Shown here one piece after another: positions 35,162 to 47,655 of a stretch of DNA of 64,000 nucleotides; within the stretch, counting starts at the first letter, position 1; each line of letters starts with the position of its first letter. This DNA comes from Epiperipatus broadwayi (taxonomy: Eukaryota; Onychophora; Udeonychophora; Euonychophora; Peripatidae), in contig JAQFVV010000207.1 in assembly GCA_028023455.1 (NCBI GenBank), forward strand, positions 898,208 to 962,207, written 5' to 3'. Below the pieces are notes generated by a model. It searched no databases. It was given only the letters and a program-made list of their open reading frames with translations, and was not told the origin of the DNA. The translations under genes and the position numbers were made by a program.

Positions 35162-35475
35162 CATACTTTGTTAAGAAGTCTGCAGTTTTTGCATTGTTCT
35201 TATATTAAGTATCAAAGTCTCAGATCCATAAATAAAAAATTGTAAAACACTTTATATTAAAGGCCTTCCTATTACAAACACATAACCCCATTTCCTTTTA
35301 ATATTAAGTTATTTCTATCAAAAACACTTCATCCAAATTTAATTTCATGATTCATTTCATCCATTATGTTTCCATCTGCATTAATAATCTAACAAAAATA
35401 TTTATATTTGTTAATTTATTGTAATTTATCATTATCAACTCAGTGAGTTTTAATATTTAAATTAGAAATGTGTGG

Positions 35476-38400
35476 TTGTATTCAAGAGAAAAAAATAATT
35501 AAAACTCCTGAAAAAGGAATATTTATGTATATAATGAATTAAAATAGTTTACCAGTATGTATCTCCCATGAAGATAATTATCATATATGGAGTTGCTTAT
35601 TATATGAAATTATTAAAATTTCTTAACTTATATAAAATTCTGTCTGGTTACAAAATGTTTGCACATTGTTTTACCCATTGATGTTAGCGACCATTTATTT
35701 ATTACACACATTTATGTAGTGTGATTAACTATTTTTTCTTATATATATATTTAAGCATTTTGATAAATGTCTTGGATATGCTATTTATATATTGATGTGA
35801 TTGCTTTATAGTTACATATAAAAAATGCTAAATTATATGAAATATGTAAGAAAAATAATCTTTCTCATAAAACACTAATTAAAAGTAGTGCATCTTGCAG
35901 ATAAATTTTCATCTTGCATTCAAAATCTTTAGTTGATGGCAGATTAGATAGTAAAATTGTCAAATTTTTAGAGATTTTTATGTAGCCACATTCTGCTCTT
36001 GTAATTTAAGTTCACAAGGATAGAGTTAAGTTTTGCTCATTATTAATATCATAGTAAATAAATCAATCAAATATTAAATAAGTAAATGTCAAATTTTACT
36101 GCTAGATAATTTGATATTTTTGATTTGTTTTCAAAGTTATTGAAATGAATAGAAATTAATTTTGTTTTATGCATTTAAATTACAAAATAATGCAAAATTG
36201 TTTGGATATCTTCATGCTTTGATATCTAATACATATCATTATACAATTTGCTACTCATCTAAAACTGTGGATATCAGATGAAAATAGATCATTTTTAAAT
36301 CTGAAAATTGAATTATTTTGATACTAGAGGGCATTGACATATCATTTATATGTATATATGTTTGTAAACATATCTCTTAATAGATCAGTGTATATTGTTT
36401 TGTTGTTAATATTAATATTCTTTTGATAATGACTGCCATCATTTTATATAGTTATTACTGAGAAATTGAAAACAAAAATTAATTATTGAATTTCTTTTTC
36501 TTACATAATGGCAAGTGTGGTTCTACCAGGACAATATTGAAATTTAGTTAATAGCAAGCAACCATATACATGGAATGTATTTATCATATATTGTACCGTT
36601 TATTTATATATGGTACAAATATATTGGCATTTAAGATATTTAAAAGTAAATTTAAAGATCTTATTAAAAGACACAATTTTGATTTTTTTTTTAGTTAGTG
36701 TAATTTATTTATTTATTTTTTTAAAAAAGTACAATGAGAGTTGAGTTTTTTTGGTTCAAATTATTTATCTGTAGTTTAATAAAAGTTGAAATTGGAAAGA
36801 ATAAAAGAAAGGCATGCAGATTACTAATCCAGATAAACAAAAATAATTCCAAAAGTACGAAGATTATGATCAAGAACACCTTTAGGACATTGATTAAAGA
36901 TAGTAGAAATAATTTACTAAAAAAAGAATTTTATACCAGAAAAAGAAAATAAATGTATAAGATTATAAACCTAAGCATCATGATAATAATAACATGCGCA
37001 GAAGTTTCCAAACTGGATCAAGGTATAAAAAGAAGAGGACAACTTTGATCTAGGACTTTTCTCTTGTTTTCTGGTTATGTGTTCTTAAAGCTGGAGATTT
37101 CCATGAGTGACCTGTTGTAGTGAAATGCATCTGCACAGAAAGACTACTCATTTGCTGAATGGAGTTTTCACACAAGAATGGAAATGAAGCCTTGTGAACA
37201 CCATCTTTTGCAATGAAGAGGTCATTGCAACAGAGTTTCTCACTTCAGCTGTGAAACGGACCAGACATGTGAAGATGCCAGCAGGATAGATCATTTAAAT
37301 GTCAAGGAACATGGGATCCCAAAGGAAGACAAATTTTTTAGAAGAACTGATACAAGCTAACTAGTAAGTTACAATTATTTACTCCTTATTTGTGACTTTA
37401 ATTATTGGCCAATTAACATTATCCATGAATGATCTTACCGATAGTGACTAATTTTCAATGTTTGAAAGAACTAGCTAGAAGAATTTAAATGGAACAAGAA
37501 CTTTCTTCTGATCAATAATACTTGGATTAGTGTATGTTTTCTTTTCCAATTTTTTCTTTACTAATTCTTGCATAAATATTTTAAATAGATTTTAATGAAA
37601 TATTTAGTATTAATTTATCACTCTCTTTGTTCATTCTTAATTTGAATATTAGATGTTGTGAATGTTAGTTAATTAATATTCAATTAAAGGAATTACCTTT
37701 GCCATTCTATTTAACAGTTATTGACTAAGCTCTGGGAATAATATTCTCTAAAAAAAATAAAAAAGTTATGTGAAATTAAAACCCCAATCTTTTAGTTACT
37801 TGCATCAAAATTATGGGATATGAGGAAGTCAGTAGTCTCTTGACTATGGCGCCCTCTTATAAATTAAAACTAACTTGATTGGCAGTTCCAATTGTAATAA
37901 TTAGTAGGCTAGTTAATCAGGAAATATGTTTTTGGAAATAGGAACAAGATATTTCTTTCTCCATAGCTTGATTAACTTTCACTTCATAGGGTGAAAAAAA
38001 GCCTACCAGAATCTATCAAAACGTGAAAAATGTTACAATATATATATATAATTTCATCCATACAAATCTTCATCTTTATTAAAAATCTTCTCATTTTAAA
38101 AATCTAATGTACTACAACTATCTGTATTGTAAAATTAATAGACCACTTACTTCCACCACATACGCATATCAATAAAACTTTCTTTCCTCAAGTGAACTTT
38201 AAAATAATTGAATCTCCATATCAAAAATGATAGCCTGATTTTACATTTAAATGCCAGCATATAGCTTATTTGACTTCAAAAATTGAATATATTCCCTTAA
38301 TGGTGCACATACATAGTGTTTAATCTAGTAACATGAGTTAGAAAAGAGTGGTCTGTTAATTTCTATTGGTGGGGATAAGTAAATATAATAGATTTGAAAA

Positions 38401-40685
38401 AAATAAGTGTAGTGATAAGGGACATAGACTTATTTGTTGCACATTTTTTTCAATACTGTTTTCAAATATGATATATACATATATGTGTGTAAGATCATGG
38501 AAATGATTTTCTTTTTCATGTTTCATCTCAACCTTATTTTAGCACTACTCTTTGTAATATTGTTTGCAAGCATAAAATGATTTTATACTCTGCTATCTCA
38601 GATATTAAGGAGATCTTTTTAAAAAGTAATATTATTAAGGATTGGATTAAACTTCATTCTAGATGTAAGCAAAGCTTAATACAGCCAATAAATAATCATG
38701 TAAATAAGAAAGCAAATTTAAGCATTTAGTACCACTAAGTCATTTTTTGTTTCAAACTGGTCATTTGGAGTAGATATTAAATAATCATTATAAAAAATAT
38801 ATATTGATATATATATTATTATTATAATTATTATTTGAAAGAAAAACACTTTTGATTTGAATTATATAGAAATGAAAATGAATTGTGAATAAGATGACAA
38901 ATATTACTAAATGTTGGTGCAGCTTTATTAGAAACTCTAGTTGACTGCTTTATTTAACAGTCATGTTCCAATAGATTTATCAATGTTGGGTTAAATAAGT
39001 AGGCAAATGAGTGTTCTGGGTTAGTTTGGTTCAATTATTTATTCCTTATTTTGGGCAAAAACATCATGAAGGACCTAAATACTATCTAATCTTTCTATAG
39101 AATGTGTCATGCATTTTATTTTTAAAATTTTGGAGATTATTGTAAAATATTTAAATTTAAAAAATGCATCTGTACAAAATAAAAATCATATTGTTTAGCT
39201 TATTCTGTTTGTCAAAAAAAAAAAAAAAATTTCAATCTTCAAAAGGATTGATTTTATTTTTAATATTATAAAATAAAAAATATTCCCTGTAGAACGAGTG
39301 GCCACCACATGCAGCTGAGAGTAGAGTGTTATCATCTTCTTCAAATTTTTATCCATATAAATGGACAACTTATATTACTTTGAAAATATTTATGCTTGGA
39401 TTACATATTATCTTTAGATTTATCTATCTTCATGTGAGTATTTTATTGCTTAAACTATATTAAAATTAAATCTTTTTAGATATATTTAAAACTTTCACTT
39501 TATCATATATTAGTGAAGCATTATATATTAATCTTTCACTAAAGTTCAAATAATTTATTTAGGCTAGGAATGATATTTATAATCTCTTGACAAATAAATG
39601 ATTAGTAATAATTATTAATCTGAACTGCTTGGAGTCAAGATAATCTGCTATTCGTAAATACTGAACAAATAATGTCATTGTGGCCAGATAAAGTAAAGAA
39701 GCCTACTTCAGCATAAAATGCATTTTGGAGTCTTTTTCATATATATTTTATAAGCAGCATGAATGTGAGGCGGACTGAAAGTTTTAAATATATATAAAAA
39801 GATATTACATAACAATAACAACAAAAAGATAAAGTTAGTTTATTTATTTATGTTTGATTTTTTAAAAAAAAAAACCCAGACACATTAAATTTAATTGAGA
39901 TTTAAAGTTTATATTATACTAGAAATAATTTGATAAACCTAACCCAAAAAATAATTATGTCATTACCTGAAGTGAATAGGGTCAACATAGCAATTGCAAT
40001 AATTTTGACAGAAATCAGTATAATAAAATTAAACCGTAAAGACTGAATCTTTATATATGTTTAAACACAAAAATTATATTCACAGATTTATTCAGGAAAT
40101 TCTTCAATATTTAAAACTATTCAATTGCTTTTCACTAATAAATATAATTTTTCAGCACATATCCTTTTGTAAAACTTTCTGTTTTTTAATCAACTTCACT
40201 TTTTTTTTTTGGAGTCAAAATGGGTTTTTTCTTTAAAAAAGTACAGCATAATAAACGCACTATTCAAAAAGCCTATATTATTCATCTGTACGTGATAACG
40301 CGGTTTGCTGGAGAGTAAGTTAGCGGCTAAAAATGTTTTTCAGATTTAATCTTCATTGATTCTTTCTATCATAAAGAAAAACAAGAGTTGCGTCTGATTA
40401 CATAATAATGTTAAATATCAGTTGAAAATTGCGCTGAAAACTTAGGGGTTGGCCAAACTATGGAAACCTTTCCAATTGCAAAACAGTTAAATGTGAGATA
40501 TAATAAGAAAAGGAATATATACTTTCACAAAAGTACTAATCATAGTAGAGCTATTTTGGACGTTAGAAAATTGCTTTCCATTTATTTCTCCTCTTATTTA
40601 CGATGATGTGATGCCATCTATGTAGTAAAATAGCAACTGTTTTTAATAAATTAATTTTTTTTAAGCTTTATAATAATACTATATT
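35476..40685. other. long non-coding stretch, little recognised
   Basis: No gene supported. The lysine-rich frame at 36734-36952 has no domain. A GC-richer, unidentified segment lies at about 37060-37370. A possible small MITE with a 16-17-base inverted pair (aaattaatagaccactt / gagtggtctgttaattt) lies at 38131-38372. A family-B-like phrase (cttcagcataaaatgcattt) is at about 39705. Poly-A at 39216-39230. Confidence 0.45.
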
Positions 40686-41115
40686 TCTTTCTTTTTTTTT
40701 TTTTTTCAAAATAATCTTTATTTGCACAAAAAGTAAAATATACATTGTAATATAGAGTTCATTTTTACAATCATGACTGAAACATTAAAGATTAACTAGT
40801 TATTAAATTAGATGATGATTACAAGATTAAAAGTAAAATTTTAAGTTATGTTACTAATCAGAGGTGATCTAATTTGGCATATAAATCCTACGGTGTGTAA
40901 AGTTTGAGTGTCATGAATAAATAATATACATGGCTATTGCTAAATAATTAATTGACTCCATGTTTGCTCAGCAAGGCTAGGCAGGCATGTTCTTAGATCA
41001 CTTTCTTTAGTTTTATATAATAACTTTAAGAAAATGTCTTCAATAGGACCGGTCAACTCACTATCAAATAATACCTTACATCTAATCTTCCATATTTCTT
41101 TTCTTCTTTTTTTTT
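40686..41115 (-). mobile_element. 3' end of a LINE of the 21-24 kb family, 5'-truncated
   Basis: The T-run at 40689-40706 is the A-tail of a minus-strand element, followed by caaaataatctttatttgca, similar to the tail region of the 21-24 kb LINE (ccaaaataactttatt). The open frame at 40940-41143 (-) encodes KEIWKIRCKVLFDSELTGPI, matching the C-terminal SLWITRCKITFN peptide of that LINE. Only the final roughly 400 bases are present. Confidence 0.65.
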
Positions 41116-41429
41116 GGAGGTGGGGTATATATATATATTGCATAAGTAATATCTGAAAAATAATAAATTGTTTAATATTTTAATATTTGATAATATTAAT
41201 CACCGCAAATATATAAAACTGCATAGCAATAAAATCCCTGCAAATAAGACCACAAATTGCCAAATATTTGAAATAAAAAGATAAACTGTGCGATTAAAGT
41301 TGTAAAGAATTGAAAAGTTTCAAAAAATAATGAAACTATTATACATAATAGAGAAGTTGTTGGAAGAACCATATACCAATTTCTAAATAATAAATTTATA
41401 TTAGATGACAGAAGTTGAAAAAGATAGAA
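41116..41429. other. non-coding, nothing recognised
   Basis: AT-rich; a short (TA)n at 41129-41139. Confidence 0.4.
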
Positions 41430-41893
41430 AGAAAGATATTAGAAACTGCAGATTTATCTATCTTCTATCAGTTTAAAGACGTTCATCAAAAGAGAACTTC
41501 AGATTTAAACAAAACAAAAAAATACATTGAGTTTTAAAATTGTGTAAATATTAAGAAAATATAGTCATTACGAGCATGTTGCTATTACGCTCTGGATTTG
41601 TGAATTATGAAAAGGCATTGCATTCTATAGAAATGTCCAAAGTGATCAAAACATTGGTTCATGAAGATATTGATTGGGACATTACGATTGTACTATAAGA
41701 TGATTCTATAGCCCCAAATATTTTTACAGCAGGAAAGAAATAAAAATAAATGTAGATTATTTAAATCACATCATTTTTCAGAAGATATGATAATTTTTGC
41801 AAATAATGCTTCAGAACTTCAAAATCTACTGCAAAAGTTATCAGATAAAAGCAAAAATGTATATATAAAGGCTCATGTTTAAAAATACTAAAG

Positions 41894-41906
41894 TAATTGT
41901 CAATAG
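41894..41906 (+). repeat. 13-bp target-site duplication, left
   Basis: taattgtcaatag, identical to 42109-42121. Confidence 0.8.
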
Positions 41907-42108
41907 TATTTGTCTGAAGGCTAATAATGATGGTATATTATTAGATGTGATATGTTGGACTATTTCCATCATCTATGAGTGAATGTTGAATGTATAGAAA
42001 ATTTTAAACTTTATTTAAACTTTCCAAATACAAACAACTTGTTACTAATGACACACAAATAAACAATTCAGGTTAGATGATGGAAATAGTCCAGCATATC
42101 ACATCTAA
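41907..42108. mobile_element. MITE family A, 202-bp insertion in RTE with 13-bp TSD
   Basis: Inverted arms: ttagatgtgatatgttggac plus tatttccatcatcta on the left pair with tagatgatggaaatagtc plus cagcatatcacatctaa on the right. A 31-base lead (from tatttgtctgaagg) precedes the left arm. The core terminus tgttggactattt is shared with the 55.44-kb element and the solitary arm at 19.96 kb. The 13-bp direct repeats are RTE sequence, so this is a genuine insertion. No coding capacity. Confidence 0.8.
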
Positions 42109-42928
42109 TAATTGTCAATAGATTTCCAAAAAGGAAAAAAATAAAGATTGATAGTTATAAATTAATGGCTTGAACTAATTATATCAAGTAATAAATTAAC
42201 AAAAATGGAATGTAATAAAATTAATTATAGAATTAAACTTAGATGAATTGCTTTTGGGAGAAATAATATTAAAAAGAAATTTATTTGGCTGTGAGATTGA
42301 TAAAAAAGATTTCTAATAAATTGTTTTAATAGTATTTATTTATGAATCTAAAACTTGGACATTAAGCATAAAAAAAGACAATTCAGAGGGAAATAATCAT
42401 ATAAATATCACTATCTCATTTAAAAATTAAAAACATAAACTTGTCACTAGAAAAAGTGATAATTGATAAACAATTGAAGGATTAAATTGAACCCCAAAGA
42501 TTGTTAAGTTAATGTGGAAATAAAATGAAATATCTATTGGAAAAAAAATAAACATGGACTGACATTCATCTTACAATGGATAGGTAATGATGGAAACCAA
42601 TGATGATGATTTTGCTGTGTGCTGCTTTCATCAAAGCAAAAATGATTACTGCTTCTTTAAGTAAAATAATATTAGAACTCAAATACAAGGTATTTAGGAA
42701 TTATTAGAGATTAGGGTCAGGTGACAAAAAAGAAATGCATTGAAATGAGTGGTAGAAATGTTGAACAAAAGTAAATAAAATAATAAGTAAACAAAAGTGA
42801 AAAGTGAGATTGTTCTGAAGCCAACAATACATCATGTTATAGAAGTAAAAGTCACTAGTTAAAATAAAAACAAACAGCAAAATATTCAAATGTTTATCAT
42901 TAGTAGAAGCTCATAAATGAGTAAAATG

Positions 42929-43030
42929 CCAGAAGTTTAGCTCAGTGGTTAAACACCAAGATAAAGGTACTTGGATCGAATTCATAGTCATTGGATGTCA
43001 CATGACTTTTGCAATTGATTATTTGGTTTG
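42929..43030 (+). repeat. tRNA-derived SINE
   Basis: tagctcagtggttaaacac at 42938 is an almost perfect RNA polymerase III A box and ggatcgaattc at 42973 a B box. The two boxes are about 35 bases apart, short for a tRNA, and no acceptor stem forms, so a functional tRNA is unlikely. The 3' part (catgacttttgcaattg) is AT-rich and unidentified. Confidence 0.55.
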
Positions 43031-43627
43031 AGATTCTGAATGTCATAAACTACAATTTATAAATCTTTAAGTTTTGTGTTTTCCACTCTGTTTGCATGTA
43101 GGAAGTTAATTACTGGATGATGTTAAATAATTGTAGTGATGATACCTCCAATAACAATAAGCGAAAATCAAATAAAAAAATTATATGAACTAATGCTAGC
43201 ACTTTCAATATAACTACATATATTATTGAAACAGTAATGAGTTCAAATCTTAGTTTCACTGCAGTTCCACTTGTTCTATCATCTTTTACCCACTCCTACA
43301 TTCACCTAAATTTAAAACTTAAATGTTGTATTGTGTGCATATAATGGTACTAGGTATATATGTAAATGTTTGTTGAATATGCCAAAAATACACACACACT
43401 CTGATATTAGGTAAATATTAAATTAGATGATTTATTAAATTTATAATATTAAATTCAATCACGTAAATACTTATTTATGTCAATTTATATATATAAGATT
43501 TTCATTTATAAAACTTAAAAATCTGTTTATAACTTATAAATGTACAAAAATAAAAATCCGTCCTGTTTATTTGAAATTGAAAAGTCATATTGGGTGGAAA
43601 GAGACAATAGAATACTGAGAAATATTC

Positions 43628-43700
43628 CTAAAAATTTTTTTTATTAGTTTAAGGGAAAAAAAGTAAAATATTCATTGTAATCAGATCACAGTAATGGATC
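43628..43700 (-). repeat. probable LINE 3'-tail fragment (21-24 kb family)
   Basis: T-run followed by aaaaaaagtaaaatattcattg, nearly matching aaaaagtaaaatatacattg in the 40.7-kb fragment. The unit to about 43920 is not otherwise identified. Confidence 0.45.
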
Positions 43701-44955
43701 AAAATTAAAAGTGCAAAATGAATTCAATCAGATTGAAAATACAAATGTAACATGTGCTGTTAATCCATCAATTTACCTGGGGGTATGGCAGCATAGACTA
43801 AAGAGACCCTGACTATATCATGTCAGATGAATCCTCAAGATAGGGAATAAGAGAAAGAAAAGATATAAAAAGATAAGTGTGCTTGTTCTGAGGATTATTT
43901 ATTATTATTTTTATGCTATTTGTATTTCATTTTTTAAAAAAAGGTTCATGTATAATAAAGATATTGCCATAAAGGAGGAGTAAGGTATGTGCTGTTCTCC
44001 TCTGGGGGAATGGCCGATGTGTGCTGAACTTCCCACTTGTTCTAAAATGAACTATTAGTATTCAATAGAATCTATACACTGCTGTCTAATCAAAATTGCT
44101 TCTGTCAACCAAAATCTTAAAATAAACCACCAAAAAACTGCTGCTGATAAACAAATGGAGCAGAAGGATCACTTGTCAATGTGCATGTTTAACTGAATTT
44201 AAAAGGCAACCAGTATCCAAATCATTAAAAACGTTCATCCTTCCTTTAAAGCTATAGCTCATTTAAATAATCTGTATTTCTTTATTTATAATTTTTCCTA
44301 CTTATGTAAAACTCAGTTAAAGCTTCATTATTGATATTTAAAATATATTAAACTCTCTAACCATTTAAATGTTCATTAACACATCTGACCCTTTTATCTT
44401 GTACCTTGGGTATCTATTATATTATTATTTATTCATCTATGTATATGATTTTATGCCTAGAGAGTTTCTGACCTGGCTCACTACTTTTACTAAATACTAT
44501 AGTTAATGATTTCATGATAATGAGTGAAACCATAAAGATAATATAATAACAATCCTATCATTTTGCACTAATCAACCACCAGCTCGGGAATTATCCGACC
44601 TTATTATTAAATAATTTATGTAATAGATGCATTTGGGTAATTTTCACATTACTAAGTTTTCTGGTATTGTATGTACTAAAATAAATGGGGCATTATAGAG
44701 ATGCATCTGATGTTTGGTATTAGTTAAGGGTGGGAGTATACCTTAATTCATTGCGGACGGATTTATCAAATTAGCAATAGTAATCAGATCAAATTTTAAT
44801 CCCCCTTTGTCTAATTATTTTACATAAATTTATTTATGCTTCGCCAGTAATCATGTTATTCAAGGGCTTCAAATTAAAATAACTTATGAATGTGGGCCTT
44901 GGAAATAAATCATCTCATTTTAAGCAAATGTAAATAAATCTAATTATGTTTCTGC
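43701..44955. other. non-coding, nothing recognised
   Basis: A moderately GC-richer patch around 43780-44060 has no recognised origin. Confidence 0.4.
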
Positions 44956-45240
44956 CAGTGATATGTGTTACTTAGTGATGCCATGTCCCTTTCAAAGCCA
45001 TGGGAATTTCCAGATACATATATGCAAAGGTATCTGTCCACTCCCATACAGTAGGGCATATTTAGAGGTGCTCCCATGGGTATCACATTTCATCATGTGA
45101 TCGGGAAGTAACAGCGGCAAAAGTCCCTTACACCTGAACCTGCTTATATGACCGTTCTTGAGGGGTTCCAGGCACAAAGCCCACCAGTAAGTTTTATATT
45201 TCTTCATATGGCTTCACCATATCACAGCTTACTATTCAGT
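44956..45240. other. unidentified GC-richer block
   Basis: Clearly less AT-rich than its neighbours, with an open frame of 71 codons on the minus strand (44992-45207; PLKNGHISRFRCKGLLPLLL) that has no domain I recognise. The phrase gccagtgatatgtgttactt resembles gccagtaatcatgttattca 100 bases upstream, hinting at a repetitive unit. Could be an old transposon remnant. Confidence 0.35.
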
Positions 45241-45714
45241 TATTACATGGCATCTCTGTGCATACCCCAGCTCGTTTGACATTTATTTTCTTATTGTATG
45301 CTTATGATTGCATTTCCCAAGTGTTCCATGTTAACTGCTCTGCAATAGCATGCCCATAAAATTAATTTTACATATAAACTTTAAGTGGTGTTCTGCTGCT
45401 AAGATGGGTAGGTTCACCATCGCAAACTTCATTAACAGTTGTACCTCATATGGTGACTAATATGATTCATATTTAGGCATGAAATAACTCTTAGCTTTCA
45501 TTAGTAGCTAAAGAGCCAGATCAAATAATTGAAGTCTCAGAAGTTATCAATCTCCAAGCATGTAATTTAACTTTATTTATAATATTAAAATATAATGGTT
45601 TAATTATGTCTGTATCTGTATATCTGTTCTTTAATGCTTTATAGCCATGGTATCTCACCTCGATAAGTTAAATACATGTGTTACACATTAGTAAAATAAT
45701 AACAATAACTTTAG

Positions 45715-45935
45715 GCTTAGTTAGTAAGAGTCTGTTGTATTTCTCTGACCCTGTGGCCTAAAGCATGTTTTACTAGTGTGATGGCAGGTGTGTTGTCCCA
45801 TAGTGGTATTTGTGGAATCAATCTACCAGGTACAAACATCCCATCACAGGCCCTGAACCCACCTGTTGTGCTGCTCTTCGAATGTGGTGGTTGAATTGTG
45901 CAACTGATTAGTGAGGCATACAAATTCTGACCATT
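45715..45935. other. unidentified GC-richer block
   Basis: A second GC-richer island with an open minus-strand frame (45717-45923; GGFRACDGMFVPGRLIPQIP). The content looks like transposon-derived low-copy sequence rather than a host exon, since no splice-bounded frame is evident. Origin unknown. Confidence 0.35.
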
Positions 45936-46079
45936 ACATTATAAACTATGACTTTACTTTGAAGTATCATTATGTTTATGTATATTATATGTTATAGATT
46001 TAGTTTGTTTTTTGATGTCTTTCAATATTTTTAATTTATTCTACATAAAAAAAAAAAAAAGAAATACTTCAAAAGTTTG

Positions 46080-47655
46080 TCTAATTGTAGATCTATTTTA
46101 TATTCTATTCTCATTAAATAATAATAATAAAAATAATTAAATTTACTTACTTAATGTATCCTTTCACAACACTATAGGCCAGTTATAGATTGCACACAAA
46201 TTAATTAAATAATAATACATATAAGATTATAAGAAAAAAACAAAAACATAAATAATATAAATAACAAATATAAGAAAAGAAAAAAAATATCAAAGATGAC
46301 AGACACCATTATAATAAATTAAAGAGTATACTTTTTAATAAAAACGTTATTATAATTTTTATCATTTAAACAGGATTATTATTGAAAAAATCTCTATTAA
46401 AAGAATCTATTATACCTGAAGCCAATGAAGAAAATTTAAGAGTATTTGGATAATAGGTGTTAATATAAAAAGATCTGAAATCGTAAATGAATGAAATAAA
46501 ATATTTATCAGATTTCAACAAATTACTCTTTTAGTTACAATTTGTATACAAATTTTAGGTCTCTTATCTGCCTTTATTTAAGCTGACATGATTATAAAAT
46601 TTTTTTCTCAGCGATTGAATTTGAATGATATTTATGTTTGAGTGTAAATTCCAAACAATCGATCCATATTCATTAACATGAAGAACAAAAACTCTGAATA
46701 ATTCACATTTTATATGATCATTTAACAATCTGCCTTACCTAAAAATCATTCCCTTAATTTTGAGAGTTCTGTTAAGATCCATTGTTTATAAATAGAACAC
46801 TTTGATTTTTGATTTTATTTGAATAATAATAATAATTTATAATTTAGTTCACAAAAGTTCAAGCACTGCAAATAATGAAATGGAGTCATGGACATTTGGT
46901 TTTATTATCTGTAACTCTATTATTGCCCTGAATTATATCTGAATATTCTCAGACTACTCATCTGAATCCATGTTGCAACTTTTTTAATTATTTTTTATTC
47001 TAAAAATGGGATTTATTTCTCTTATAAAATTATCATTGAATTCCAAATTTATATTATTTTCCCAGTCAGTGCCCTTACTATCATAATTTCCAAATCATCC
47101 ATTTAGTAAAGTAAAGAATACATAGATTAAGCATATGGTTAGACATCATATAAAGGGATTTTTTAGTATCAAAAAGATCTGCATATCTTACACCCTTATA
47201 ATGAATTTGGTGAAATTTTGTTGAAATAAAAAAATGCACTATCTTTTGACTTGCCATCCTGTGTATCTCAAATTCCAGTCTAACTTTTTGCCAAAAATTC
47301 TACAAAAATAATTAAAATTACTTACACTATTAATGCGATAAGGATCAGGATAACTGCCGAAAACTTTTTTATATCACCAGATGATGACACATCTCTTACC
47401 AAAGTTTTTGTGGATTGCATTCAAAACATTAAGAATATATTGTAGCAGTTTAGAGCAATAAACACCTAAATCCAAAACAGTGGACTTATTTATTTTGGAT
47501 TTTAAATGCTTTGAATTAAGCATCCTGTTGCCATGAAATGTATATCCAATCTTAATCTCTGCTTCATGAAAGTGCCTATATTCAAGAATCATAAACACCA
47601 GCCACTCATAAATGACTATGACCAAATAAAAATTGAAAAAATAAAGTATTAATGT
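46080..47655 (-). mobile_element. Jockey/CR1-like LINE fragment, decayed, minus strand
   Basis: Minus-strand frames give LKSKINKSTVLDLGVYCSKL followed by LNAIHKNFGKR near 47400-47530, resembling the DLGV...A.K.LGFI segment after the RT catalytic box of Jockey-type LINEs, and further on (about 46610-46660) a WxxH..INIIQIQSLRK-like stretch, the usual VWNP...IExVQRRF region. The stretch between them is poorly readable, so the assignment is moderate. Ends are not defined. Confidence 0.45.

Larger units (their letters stand above)
33687..35470 (-). mobile_element. RTE LINE copy (host of two nested insertions), minus strand
   Basis: A minus-strand RTE 3' half in three pieces: 33687-33855 (3' end, with a TCATCATCATTTT tail), 34728-34876 and 35162-35470. 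The pieces are collinear when the insertions at 33856-34727 and 34877-35161 are removed. The middle piece encodes the TWIKEQIGVIDNIERVKRLTWNG stretch (in two runs), equivalent to REQTGVTDLIEKIKRLKWSW in the 57-kb copy. The right piece covers the SETWTLNRR-type region up to about the NTDENIMDEINHRIKL segment. Many substitutions mark it as older than the element inserted in it. Confidence 0.85.
41430..42618 (+). mobile_element. RTE LINE, decayed, with a hairpin insertion
   Basis: Plus-strand RTE from the RT fingers to the 3' tail. Near 41592 the sequence gctctggatttgtgaattat parallels the FGFVDYEKAFDSI box of the 57-kb copy; near 41790 ttttgcaaataatgcttcag encodes FANNASELQ; the GLKINVKKTKVM region is partly lost near 41880; SKTWTL-like sequence is near 42350. 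It ends at 42618 after a tgatgatgat tail. Interrupted by the element at 41907-42108. Stops throughout. Confidence 0.75.

Noticed and set aside
36734-36952. Lys/Asn-rich 72-codon frame
   Set aside because: Composition follows the AT bias, there is no domain and no supporting context.
40686-41120. Target-site duplication (atatttctttctttt against atatttcttttcttc) around the 40.7-kb LINE end
   Set aside because: The right-hand match falls in LINE coding sequence and in low-complexity T/C sequence, so it is not convincing.
42929-42990. Functional tRNA gene
   Set aside because: A and B boxes are good, but the spacing is short and no acceptor, anticodon or T stem set can be formed; a tRNA-derived SINE fits better.
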